Shown: piece by piece, positions 7,044 to 15,335 of the stretch
How positions within the stretch are numbered: the first letter of the stretch is position 1
Layout: each line of letters opens with the position of its first letter
Assembly: GCA_024244665.1 (NCBI GenBank)
Contig: JAAEOI010000105.1
Location: 1 to 18,492 of the forward strand
DNA: 18,492 nucleotides
Source: Bacteroidota bacterium
GTDB taxonomy: Bacteria > Bacteroidota > Bacteroidia > Bacteroidales > GCA-2748055
Direction: 5' to 3'
Program-made: the position numbers and the translations under genes
Notes under the pieces: model-generated
What the model saw: the letters and a program-made list of their open reading frames with translations, nothing else
Database searches by the model: none
Told to the model about the DNA's origin: nothing

Positions 7044-7075
7044 TATGATAAGATACCCGCTGAGGCAGAGAAATA

Positions 7076-9178
7076 TCAGAGTAAGTTTTTCTCTTCGAGT
7101 GATGCCCGTATTTCCCTGTGGTAATCCTGGAACTTACTCTCAATCTCACTTAGAATTTCCTGGAACTCCGGAACCTCTTTCATCTGATCAACCAGGGGAT
7201 CAATTTCCAGGAACAGAACGGTCCAGTAATTGTAGTTCTCCTCCTGTGAAAAGAGACGGAGCTGCTTTATGGCATTGACCGCATCACCCTTGAATGAGTG
7301 ATACATGGCCAGGCTCAAATACCTGTAGATAGACTGGTCGTTTTCAGCATATTTCCTGTAATCTTCCATTAGCTTTTCCGATTCAATCTCAAGTCCCAAC
7401 TCTGATAATACCACCCCGATCTTTCCGTTTTCAGACCTGTAGATACCCATGTTCAGGGCCTCCCTGATCTCCATGAAGGGTTTATAGTAAAGGTATGCCC
7501 GTTCATAATCCCTCATGTAATAATAGATTTTCCCCACCTCCTGCACAATATCGAGCCGTGTGCTATCCCGCTTGAGAGCCCGGATCAGAATTTCCAGCGT
7601 CTGCCCAAGATCCCGGTTTTCCGCATAAGAGATATAGGCCCTCACCTGCTCCGTGAATAGGTTATCGGGATCATACTCTAGGGATTTACTGATGTACCTT
7701 TCAGCCTCCTTAACAAAACCTGACTGGATCAGGGCGTTACTCACGTGCAGATAGATAAAGCTTGCTTCCGTCGAATCTTGTGAGGCAATATCCAGTGTAA
7801 TTCCTTTCAGAGCATACTCCAGGTATTTTTTGGTATCGGGCGTATAGCTGGTATAAAAATCTGACAGGAGGTTAATCACCAGGGCGGAATTGGGATTGTA
7901 CTCCAGTGCCTTTTCCAGGTAAGGCAGTGCAAGTTCATACTCCCTTTTATTGATGTAGAAGAGCGATTTTGCGATCAGGCTCTGGGGCAGAAGCGCATCA
8001 AACAACAGTGCCTGGTCTGCGTAAAAGCCGATGGAATCAATAAACTTTTTTTCAACCTGCAGGGCATCCAGAAAATAATAGGCAATGGCAATTCCCGCAT
8101 GGGCACGGGCAAATTCATGATCTTGTTCAATGGCCCTGTGAAAAAGACCGATGGATGCCACCACACCCTCACCCTTGCCACTGTGAAGCAGGTCCAGCCC
8201 CTTTAAAAACAGGTCATAGGCCTCCAGATCATTGGTTGGAACCTTTGATATCCGCTCCTCCTCTTCTGGTGTAATGATGGCTTCAATGTGTTCGGCAATG
8301 TTTCTTGAAATTTCCCTCTGCAGGCTAAATATATCTTTTGCATTCCTTTCATACTGCTCAGCCCAAAGGTGCCTGTCCGTACCGGCTTCAATCAACTGTA
8401 TATTCAGTAAAATCCGGTCCCCAATCTTTTGTCCGCTCCCCTCAACAAAATAGGACACGTTCAGCTCCCTGCCAATTTCAGGAATAGTCCTGTCTGTGTC
8501 CCGGTACTTTTCAACGGAAGTTCTGCTGATGACCCTTAAATCTTCAATCTTCTGCAGGTTGCCAAGTATGGATTCCATCAGGCCATTGACCAGGTAGACG
8601 TTGCTTGAGTCGTTGCTGTCGTTTTTGAATGGCAGTACAGCAATTGACTTATCTCCTTCATTAGCACGGGATAATCCAGGCCTGATGAAAACAAGTTGCA
8701 CAACAGCCGCAAGAATCAGGACTGCCGCCGCAAGCATCAGAATCTGCCGTTTCCTGTCAGGCCGACCTCCCCTGGCCGGAACTCCCCCTGCTTGTTTATC
8801 CCCGGTCGGATTATCCTCTGCCGGATCCTCATCAACCGCTTCCCTTTTCCCCACCTCGCCGGGGGGATATCCGAAATGGTCATGGAAGCATTTGATAAAG
8901 TATGAAGTACTGCTGAACCCGACCTTGTAGGATACTTCAGAAACATTGAAGGATTGCTCCCTCAACATCTCCATGGATCTCCCCAGGCGTACCTGCCTGA
9001 TAAACTGGCTGACCGACAAATTCGTCAGCTTCTTGACCTTTCGAAGCAGGTTGGAGCGGCTCATCCCCACTTTAACGGCAAGCTCGGATACCCCGAATTG
9101 CTCGTTGGACATATTCTCCTCAACAAAAGCTGTAGTTCTCTTTAGGAAATCATTTTCCCGGGAGCTAATTTGCGGCAT
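7076..9178 (-). CDS. Membrane-spanning AraC-type regulator with TolB-like domain and TPRs
   Basis: The protein has about 700 residues. Residues about 10-108 form an AraC-type DNA-binding domain (first helix-turn-helix in FGVSELAVKVGMSRSNLLRK, second in VSEVSYKVGFSSTSYFIK, ending FGYPPGEV). A basic linker (RPDRKR) leads to one transmembrane helix (about residues 146-166). Then comes a TolB/FlgO-like domain (SIAVLPFKNDSND, MESILGNL, RVISRTSVEKY, YFVEGS, LIEAGTDRHLWAEQYER) as found in TPR-containing adenylate cyclases and CadC-like regulators, and finally about 380 residues of TPR-like helices. The inside-out order implies DNA binding in the cytoplasm and sensing outside it. I start at the ATG at 9178, in the MPQISSREN context; a TTG 9 bp upstream is possible. 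It is transcribed away from the ankyrin lipoprotein, with a repeat array between them, suggesting control of itself and that neighbour. Confidence 0.9.
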   Translation of the reverse strand: MPQISSRENDFLKRTTAFVEENMSNEQFGVSELAVKVGMSRSNLLRKVKKLTNLSVSQFIRQVRLGRSMEMLREQSFNVSEVSYKVGFSSTSYFIKCFHDHFGYPPGEVGKREAVDEDPAEDNPTGDKQAGGVPARGGRPDRKRQILMLAAAVLILAAVVQLVFIRPGLSRANEGDKSIAVLPFKNDSNDSSNVYLVNGLMESILGNLQKIEDLRVISRTSVEKYRDTDRTIPEIGRELNVSYFVEGSGQKIGDRILLNIQLIEAGTDRHLWAEQYERNAKDIFSLQREISRNIAEHIEAIITPEEEERISKVPTNDLEAYDLFLKGLDLLHSGKGEGVVASIGLFHRAIEQDHEFARAHAGIAIAYYFLDALQVEKKFIDSIGFYADQALLFDALLPQSLIAKSLFYINKREYELALPYLEKALEYNPNSALVINLLSDFYTSYTPDTKKYLEYALKGITLDIASQDSTEASFIYLHVSNALIQSGFVKEAERYISKSLEYDPDNLFTEQVRAYISYAENRDLGQTLEILIRALKRDSTRLDIVQEVGKIYYYMRDYERAYLYYKPFMEIREALNMGIYRSENGKIGVVLSELGLEIESEKLMEDYRKYAENDQSIYRYLSLAMYHSFKGDAVNAIKQLRLFSQEENYNYWTVLFLEIDPLVDQMKEVPEFQEILSEIESKFQDYHREIRASLEEKNLL

Positions 9179-9200
9179 GGTCTTCAACGGTTAATCAGGA

Positions 9201-9332
9201 TCATGGATTTGTTCAAAAGATACGAAATTCTAAGATTTGCGTCATAATTTATATGCTTTCATCATAGTTACAATCCCTTCTTCAAAGTTGATATGATCCA
9301 CGTCATAGTTGATTGGACTTGCACCATGGATT
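9201..9332. promoter_or_regulatory. Phased operator-like repeat array in the divergent intergenic region
   Basis: Four clear copies of a cNtcatagTTgat-type unit begin (at the t of tca) at 9242, 9262, 9282 and 9303: tcataatttat, tcatagttaca, tcaaagttgat, tcatagttgat. The spacings are 20, 20 and 21 bp, so all lie on the same face of the helix. A c two bases before each tca is conserved in all four. Weaker copies fall on the same register at 9201 (tcatggatt), 9222 (acgaaattc) and 9324 (ccatggatt). The array sits between the membrane AraC-type regulator and the ankyrin lipoprotein gene and is the natural operator for cooperative binding by that regulator. Binding itself is inference. Confidence 0.6.
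9214..9222 (-). promoter_or_regulatory. Candidate -7 element for the membrane regulator gene
   Basis: On the minus strand this reads TATCTTTTG, one base longer than the Bacteroidota TAnnTTTG consensus, 36-44 bp before the ATG at 9178. The clear repeat copies begin just upstream of it, consistent with autoregulation. The match is imperfect. Confidence 0.25.
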
Positions 9333-9379
9333 GCCGGACCTTTATACTAACGAAAAAGACAACTCATAAACAACAGAAA

Positions 9380-9982
9380 ATGAAAACTCGAAAAATCATT
9401 TCAAAGAAAGCATTCATGACCACAATGATGGTTGCAGTACTTTTAACTTTCATCTCTTGCGTGAGTAACAGGGAGGAAACATCCGGGAAAGAGAGCACGT
9501 CCTCCGAATCACAAAGCAAGGCTTTACCCCCTTCAACGGATATCCACACCGCAACTTTCCTGGGTGATCTTGACGCCATTCGCCAGCATATAGCTGCCGG
9601 TTCTGATCTGAATGAAAGGGAGCCATCCATGAATTCCACTCCGCTCATTGCCGCAGCAGTTTTTGGAAAGACCGAAGTGGCCAAAGAACTGATTGAGGCC
9701 GGGGCAGATGTGGATATCCAGAACAATCAGGGTTCGACTGCGCTTCACAGTGCAGCATTTCTGTGCCGCACAGAGATCGTCAAAATGCTGCTGGAGAATG
9801 ACGCCGATAAAGATATAAAGAACATTTTCGGGTCCACTGCCCTGGAATCTGTGGAAGGTCCCTTTAATGAGGTGAAGCTGATCTATGATGAGTTCAGTAG
9901 AAACCTTGGCCCCATGGGATTTAAACTGGATTATGAGCAGGTGGAAGCAAGCCGGCCCGTAATTGCAGAGATGTTGCGATAA
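9380..9982 (+). CDS. Ankyrin-repeat lipoprotein
   Basis: The frame is open further upstream (an ATG at 9293 would add 29 residues of non-signal-like sequence overlapping the operator array), but the ATG at 9380 gives a good lipoprotein signal: basic MKTRKIISKK, hydrophobic core MMVAVLLTF, and a lipobox-like FISC with the lipidated Cys at residue 27. A Ser/Glu-rich linker (about 28-53) follows. Then come about three ankyrin repeats (about 54-80, 86-113 and 119-146), including STPLIAAAVFGKTEVAKELI, AGADVDIQNNQG and STALHSAAFLCRTEIVKMLL. The C-terminal tail (about 150-200) is not repeat-like. Ankyrin repeats bind proteins, so this is likely an envelope-anchored interaction module. It ends 9 bp before the acyltransferase start, so the two are almost certainly co-transcribed. 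Confidence 0.9.
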   Translation: MKTRKIISKKAFMTTMMVAVLLTFISCVSNREETSGKESTSSESQSKALPPSTDIHTATFLGDLDAIRQHIAAGSDLNEREPSMNSTPLIAAAVFGKTEVAKELIEAGADVDIQNNQGSTALHSAAFLCRTEIVKMLLENDADKDIKNIFGSTALESVEGPFNEVKLIYDEFSRNLGPMGFKLDYEQVEASRPVIAEMLR

Positions 9983-9991
9983 CCAATTACC

Positions 9992-11026
9992 ATGACAACA
10001 GACAGGAGACACGACATAGACTGGTTAAGGGTCATAGCCATTGGACTGCTGATAATCTATCACATTGGCATTGCATTCCAGCCCTGGGGCGTATTGATCG
10101 GATTTATCCAGAGTACGCAATCCCTGAAGTATCTGTGGCCCCCCATGTCTATGCTGAATGTATGGCGAATCCCGCTGCTCTTTTTTGTATCCGGGATGGG
10201 GGTATCATTTGCCATCAGGAAAAGGAACTGGAAACAACTGCTCCTTGAAAGGAGCAAAAGGATCCTTGTTCCTTTCCTTTTCGGGATGGTAGTCATTGTA
10301 CCCCTGCACCTCCTGTTGTGGCAGAAATACTACAGCCAGGATCTGAAATTCACTCCCCATCCGGGCCACCTGTGGTTCCTGGCCAACATATTCATCTATG
10401 TGCTTTTACTCTCCCCTCTCTTTTTCTACCTGAAGAGAAAAGAAAACGGCAGGTGGATCCGTGGCCTATTCAGTAATCCCCTGGGCTTGCTTTTCGTAGC
10501 AGCCTGTTTTGTACTGGAAACAATCCTGGTCAGGCCCGAATCATTTTCAATGTATGCATATACCTTTCACGGTTTCCTGCTGGGCCTGCTGGCCTTCCTT
10601 TTTGGTTTTTGCTTCATCCTTGCCGGGGAAGCCTTCTGGCTTACTTTGCGCAAATGGAGATGGCTTCTCCTGCTTGCAGCTGTGGCGCTTTTTTTGGTAC
10701 GCTACCTGGTATTCAAGCTGGAAGCACCCAACTATTTTATTGCCATTGAATCGTGCAGCTGGATCTTTGCTGTACTCGGTTTCGCCAACAAATACCTGAA
10801 CCGCCCCGGTAAAACACTGGGCTATTTAAGCCAGGCAGCCTACCCCGTCTACATACTTCATATGATCTTCCTCTACCTGGGTTCATCACTGCTGTTCCCT
10901 CTTGAGATTTCCACCCTGCTTAAGTTCATCCTGGTTATCCTGTTCACAATAGCGGGTTGTTTCCTTTTCTATGAGATCATCAAAAGAGTGAAGTTCATAA
11001 GGCCCCTGTTTGGATTGAAAGGTTAG
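9992..11026 (+). CDS. Acyltransferase-3 family membrane protein (OpgC-like)
   Basis: This 344-residue protein is an integral membrane acyltransferase of the acyltransferase-3/OafA/OpgC type. Such enzymes transfer acetyl, succinyl or other acyl groups onto surface glycans or other extracytoplasmic substrates. It begins RRHDIDWLRVIAIGLLIIYH, with the family's N-terminal R(x)DxLR...H pattern and His24. ERSKRILVPF (86-95) and GHLWFL (125-130) are further hallmarks. About ten hydrophobic helices are spread over the protein. The start lies 9 bp after the ankyrin lipoprotein stop, indicating an operon. The last 32 bp overlap the end of the oppositely transcribed activase gene. The acyl donor and acceptor are not predictable; the HLWFL type is common in MdoC/OpgC-like proteins. 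Confidence 0.92.
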   Translation: MTTDRRHDIDWLRVIAIGLLIIYHIGIAFQPWGVLIGFIQSTQSLKYLWPPMSMLNVWRIPLLFFVSGMGVSFAIRKRNWKQLLLERSKRILVPFLFGMVVIVPLHLLLWQKYYSQDLKFTPHPGHLWFLANIFIYVLLLSPLFFYLKRKENGRWIRGLFSNPLGLLFVAACFVLETILVRPESFSMYAYTFHGFLLGLLAFLFGFCFILAGEAFWLTLRKWRWLLLLAAVALFLVRYLVFKLEAPNYFIAIESCSWIFAVLGFANKYLNRPGKTLGYLSQAAYPVYILHMIFLYLGSSLLFPLEISTLLKFILVILFTIAGCFLFYEIIKRVKFIRPLFGLKG

Positions 11027-14000
11027 CAGCCGACCGGATATAGGGGACAATCACATCGTTCATCCGGTCACTTGTCCCGTCATAGGTGATGGTTACAATG
11101 GGGACACCAGTCTTTTCCCTGATCTTCCCGGTCATCGCTTCGGTGACAAGTGCCGGGCAGCAGAAGGAAGGATTGGTCTGCACGAATAGTGAAACATCGG
11201 GGTAGTTCTCCATGATATAGAAGATCTTCAGAAGGTTGTCGTACGACTCACCCGAATGCAGAAGATCGATGTTGAATTCCACCAGACGCTTTTCAAGCTC
11301 TTTGGGTCTGATTACCGGAGCCGGCCCCAGGATCCTGCCAAATGGTTTGTAGTACCTGTCATCCATGAATGTCAACAGGTTCATGATAATCCTGTTCATC
11401 CCTGTCTCCACCCGCTCCCCCCTTTGAATGGCACGCCGGAATATGTTTTCAATAGTAAGCCTGGCATAGTCGTTATAGGGGGTGGCCAGCGCCTCACCAC
11501 CAGCCTCCTCGATGGACCTGACCAGGTCCTGGTTCATGATATCGTTATCACGTACATACATATCACCAAAGATAGCCACCTGGGGAAAGCGCTTATCCCT
11601 GTCATATTCGATCTCTTCGAACATACTGACGCCTTCCCTGATGGCACTGTCGATGGATCGCTTACCTGAAAGTGCATCCACCAGGATCTGGTGCACCTCG
11701 TCATTGACCTCATCGGTCTGACCGTGATTCACTTCATAAGGCCTGATGCGGTAGACTACCTTCCTGAAGAGTCCGCCCAGCATATATGCAAAGTAGCCGT
11801 AGTACGTAGCCCCCAGGGAAAGCTCCCTGTGGGTCAGCTCCCCTGAATAGACCGCTGCCTTTTCCATCCCTTTACCATTGTTCTCAAGGATCCGTTTAAT
11901 GTAGTAAGGGTATTGCCTGATGTTGCATGTGCCCTTGCCCTCCATCATCCAGAGGATGGTTTTTTCCGGTTCAAGCTTATGCCGCTCAATATAGTCCATA
12001 TAATCCTGTGCAACTGCATTTATGGGCAGGCACTGGCCTGTGTTGTGAACCATGCTTTTCCTGAATCCCAATTCACTTGGTTCCAGAAGTCTTGCATCGT
12101 ACCCTGCCCTTCTCAGGTTGGCCACCATCAGCGGACTCACATGCATGTCCCAGTTGGGCATTAGCAGGGTTTTACCCCCAATCTCAGTATCCACCCTGGG
12201 GAGAAGGCTCCCCATATCAGGCTTACTCTTCAACCCTGTTAAACGGGCATGATTCCTGAAGGACCTCAGGGCTGCCTCAATCCTTGTTTCATAACCGGTG
12301 TTGGAGTCGTGTTCATCAATCTGGATCACCAGGTAGGGCTTCCCGTAGAGATTCATCAGCTGCTTGAAATACTCCAGAATAAACGAGTCGGGGGCACATT
12401 TGAATGCTGTCACCAGTACCGGGTAAAGATTCGGGGTCCTGCAGGCCATCTCGGCTGCCCTCATTATATTGGAGGCAAAGTGCCAGGGAATCTTTTTAAG
12501 CAGATTGCTGAAGGCTTCATCCCACTGATCATCAACCTTCAGCATCTCCTGGCAGAAGGCGCTGACCCCCATCCTGGAGAATATCCCGGGTATCCCCTTG
12601 TTGAGAGTATCCGAAAGTACCACATAGGGCCTTCCCAGCAGGACCACCGAGACATCCCCCCTGCCGTCCTTACCATCTCTGAAAAGAGATTCCATCTCCC
12701 CTTTTATCCTCTCTGCCCCTTCGCCAGCCTTTACCAGGGCGGATGAAACATCGGAAAGGGTCAGGTGATCAAAGCCCGCTCTTTTCAGCTCCTTTAAAAG
12801 CACTTTCCCATTGCTCTCCCTTTTTTTGCTGAAATTGAGCATGGGACTGATCAGCTTTTCTTTCATCTCCTCCCTCTCAAGAAAAGCAAGCGAGCCACTG
12901 TACTGGGTGTAGTAGCAGAAGTTCTGATCGTTTTTTCCGGGGCTCTTCCTCGCTTCCAGGTAAAGCGGCATAAACACATAATCGCACATGTCGGCCAGTT
13001 GGGCCACATGCCCGTACATGGAGTCGATGGGGGCACAGAACTCAGCCCCGGCAATCTTCTTCCCTGCCTTAAGTGAATCCTTAAAACCCTCGCTGCTCAC
13101 AACCCTTATTCCAAGCTCCCTGAAGAAGAGTCTCCAGAATGCCTGGTCCTCCACAAGGTGCAGTGTGGATGGGAGTCCAACGGAGAGCTGGTTCCGGATA
13201 CTGTCCCCGACCAGAAGTTCGGTCCCTTTCAAAAGCCGTTTCCGCTCCCTCATCAGGTCGAACTGTCTCCCTCCCTTTCTCACAAACTTTTTGGTTTCGT
13301 AGTCCCGGCCACACTGGAAGCCATAAGCCAGTTTCTCCCCGTTCACAGTGGCCACACTAATGGTACATCGGTTCCCGCAAAGATCACAACTCTCCGTCTC
13401 CACCGGAATCTCCTTTTTGTACAGTGCGAGCCCCCTGAACCGTGATACCCCTTCATGCTCCTCCATCAGGATCAGCGCTGTTCCCAAGGCACCGGTGAGG
13501 TGACAGAGCGGGGAGACATACAACGGCTTGCCCAGACGTTGCTCAAAGGCGGCCACAAGGGCCCTGTTTTTTGCTGTGGCCCCCTGAAAACATACCTGCT
13601 CTCCTATGTGTGCCTCACTCGCTACCTTTTTTAGGTAATTTTCCCTCACCGAGTGGATCACAGTGGCCAGCACCTCTTCCACACTGTAGCCCTGGCTTAG
13701 CAGCTGGTTGATATCCCGCTCCATGAAAACAGTACAGCGGTTGCTGGCCAGTGGAGCCGGGCGCCCCATGGCCAAACGCTCATAATCCTTCAGCCCAACC
13801 CCAAGTCGCCCGGCCAGCTCTTCAATAAAACTGCCGGTTCCTGCCGCACATACAGTATTCATGTGGGAAAAAGTAACCACTCCCCCTTTCATCTGGGTAA
13901 ACTTGGCATCCTGTCCGCCGATCTCTATGATCGTATCTGTTTCCGGGTTAAGTTCATATGCCGCCCTTGCATGGGCCGTGATCTCATCCACATCCTGGTC

Positions 14001-15227
14001 AGCTCCCACAATTCCGCCAATAAATTTGCGGCCCGAACCGGTGGTTCCGGAGGCTAAAATTTCCGGATCAACACCTCGTTCAGACAGCATTTCGTCCATG
14101 GATTCAAAGATCGCCTGTACCGCTCCGAGGGGCTGCCCCTGGGTATAGGTGTAGAATCCGGCCACCGGCTTACCGGAAACATCAATTAAAACAGATTTTG
14201 TGCTTGTGGAGCCCACATCAATGCCCAGGTAGTATCGTGTCTTTCCGGCTATCGGGTCCATGTAAATATCCACCTGGACCGACCCGGTGTGCCCGGCAAC
14301 CACCGGTTGATAATCTCTGCTTCTGACAGGCTCCTGTTCCCGGAGACTGTGCCGGGGCGCTTCCAACGGATCAAAATAGTACTCCTTTTCACCCTGCTCG
14401 GCCAGAATCTTCGATGTATCCATTAAAGGCATGGTCTTCCCCCCGGATATCTCATTTAGCAAGAGAGTGGCTGCACCCAGGGCAGGCAGGTGATGCGAAA
14501 GAGGGTGGACCTCCATTTTCTTCCCGGTGATTTGCTGCAGGTGAGCTAGAACCGACCGGTTCATTGAGACCCCGCCGGTCAACAGCATGGGAGGTTCCGG
14601 AGCCGCCTTATTAAAAAGAGTATCAGAGATATTATCAGCCAGCCCCTTGCATAGGCTGTCGCAAATGGCCTCCAGGCCGAAACCCTTCTGCTGCGCATGG
14701 ATCAGGTCTGTCTTGGCGAATACGGAGCACCTGGCAGCGATATCGGGAATGGGCGATTGGTTCTGAAGGGCCATGTCGGAAAGGTGAGCCGTATCCCTAA
14801 GACTCAGCCGTATAGCCTGCTGATCCAGAAAACTGCCTGTGCCTGCTGCACATGATGAGCTGTGACTGGTGTGGGAATAGCCCCCGCTTTCATCCAGCTC
14901 CATCAGGAAGAAACGCTCAGCACCCACATGAAGGATCGAACGGACGGTCAATCCCAGGTGCGAAACAGCCCCCATCAGGGAGACCTGCATATCATACACC
15001 ATGATCTGGCGATGAAACAGGGCCTTCCCCGACGGGGAAGCAATCCCGAGGATCTGTTCCGGATCAATGCTCCCAAGCATTACCTCCAATGAGCTCCGGA
15101 TGTCCCCGTGGTGCAGGACATACTCATGACCAATGACACTGCCTGAAAGGTCGATCTGCACCAGCGACACCGATACCGAACCCACATCAACTCCAAGGAT
15201 AAAGCTATTTTGCCTGTATTCTTTCAT
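10995..15227 (-). CDS. Giant acyl-CoA dehydratase activase / dehydratase-like fusion
   Basis: This 1410-residue protein combines modules of the 2-hydroxyacyl-CoA dehydratase system. Two BcrAD/BadFG-type ASKHA ATPase domains come first (about 9-258 and 333-588). Each has the [4Fe-4S] ligand motif CAAGTGSF (Cys126; Cys460) and a second Cys in RCSVF/RCTVF (Cys167; Cys498). The second copy has intact nucleotide motifs (LGIDVGSTSTKSV, EIGGQDAKF); the first is divergent (VGSVSVSLV, HVGAERFFL). A CxxCxxxC cluster follows (Cys614, 617, 621), then a DUF2229-like region (about 665-800) and two HgdB-like regions (about 855-995 and 1018-1400) with AFKCAPDSFI, HNTGQCLPIN, GKGTCN and TNPSFCCP. Family activases inject electrons into dehydratases by ATP hydrolysis; the exact job of the long fusions is not established. 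An MFS gene lies 108 bp upstream on the same strand. Confidence 0.9.
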   Translation of the reverse strand: MKEYRQNSFILGVDVGSVSVSLVQIDLSGSVIGHEYVLHHGDIRSSLEVMLGSIDPEQILGIASPSGKALFHRQIMVYDMQVSLMGAVSHLGLTVRSILHVGAERFFLMELDESGGYSHTSHSSSCAAGTGSFLDQQAIRLSLRDTAHLSDMALQNQSPIPDIAARCSVFAKTDLIHAQQKGFGLEAICDSLCKGLADNISDTLFNKAAPEPPMLLTGGVSMNRSVLAHLQQITGKKMEVHPLSHHLPALGAATLLLNEISGGKTMPLMDTSKILAEQGEKEYYFDPLEAPRHSLREQEPVRSRDYQPVVAGHTGSVQVDIYMDPIAGKTRYYLGIDVGSTSTKSVLIDVSGKPVAGFYTYTQGQPLGAVQAIFESMDEMLSERGVDPEILASGTTGSGRKFIGGIVGADQDVDEITAHARAAYELNPETDTIIEIGGQDAKFTQMKGGVVTFSHMNTVCAAGTGSFIEELAGRLGVGLKDYERLAMGRPAPLASNRCTVFMERDINQLLSQGYSVEEVLATVIHSVRENYLKKVASEAHIGEQVCFQGATAKNRALVAAFEQRLGKPLYVSPLCHLTGALGTALILMEEHEGVSRFRGLALYKKEIPVETESCDLCGNRCTISVATVNGEKLAYGFQCGRDYETKKFVRKGGRQFDLMRERKRLLKGTELLVGDSIRNQLSVGLPSTLHLVEDQAFWRLFFRELGIRVVSSEGFKDSLKAGKKIAGAEFCAPIDSMYGHVAQLADMCDYVFMPLYLEARKSPGKNDQNFCYYTQYSGSLAFLEREEMKEKLISPMLNFSKKRESNGKVLLKELKRAGFDHLTLSDVSSALVKAGEGAERIKGEMESLFRDGKDGRGDVSVVLLGRPYVVLSDTLNKGIPGIFSRMGVSAFCQEMLKVDDQWDEAFSNLLKKIPWHFASNIMRAAEMACRTPNLYPVLVTAFKCAPDSFILEYFKQLMNLYGKPYLVIQIDEHDSNTGYETRIEAALRSFRNHARLTGLKSKPDMGSLLPRVDTEIGGKTLLMPNWDMHVSPLMVANLRRAGYDARLLEPSELGFRKSMVHNTGQCLPINAVAQDYMDYIERHKLEPEKTILWMMEGKGTCNIRQYPYYIKRILENNGKGMEKAAVYSGELTHRELSLGATYYGYFAYMLGGLFRKVVYRIRPYEVNHGQTDEVNDEVHQILVDALSGKRSIDSAIREGVSMFEEIEYDRDKRFPQVAIFGDMYVRDNDIMNQDLVRSIEEAGGEALATPYNDYARLTIENIFRRAIQRGERVETGMNRIIMNLLTFMDDRYYKPFGRILGPAPVIRPKELEKRLVEFNIDLLHSGESYDNLLKIFYIMENYPDVSLFVQTNPSFCCPALVTEAMTGKIREKTGVPIVTITYDGTSDRMNDVIVPYIRSAANLSIQTGAL

Positions 15228-15257
15228 TTGGGTAAATGAAAATAATCCTTCAAGTTA

Positions 15258-15274
15258 AATTTATTCAATAAATT
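15258..15274. promoter_or_regulatory. 17-bp palindrome upstream of the activase gene
   Basis: aatttatt-c-aataaatt is a perfect 8+1+8 inverted repeat, 31-47 bp before the activase start codon, in the 108-bp gap after the MFS gene. A perfect palindrome at this place suggests a dimeric repressor or activator site; high A+T makes chance occurrence more likely. Confidence 0.35.
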
Positions 15275-15335
15275 CATTTCTACTGAAGAACCGGTAATCC
15301 CAAAAGGTAGTTTAGAATGAGTTCAATATAGAAGC

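Noticed and set aside
9293..9379. N-terminal extension of the ankyrin lipoprotein from an upstream ATG
   Set aside because: The extra 29 residues would bury the lipoprotein signal inside the protein and overlap the repeat array; the ATG at 9380 gives a proper signal peptide.
12249..12746. Plus-strand 165-codon frame inside the activase region
   Set aside because: It lies antisense to a conserved dehydratase-like domain and shows no family motif; high GC makes long shadow frames likely.
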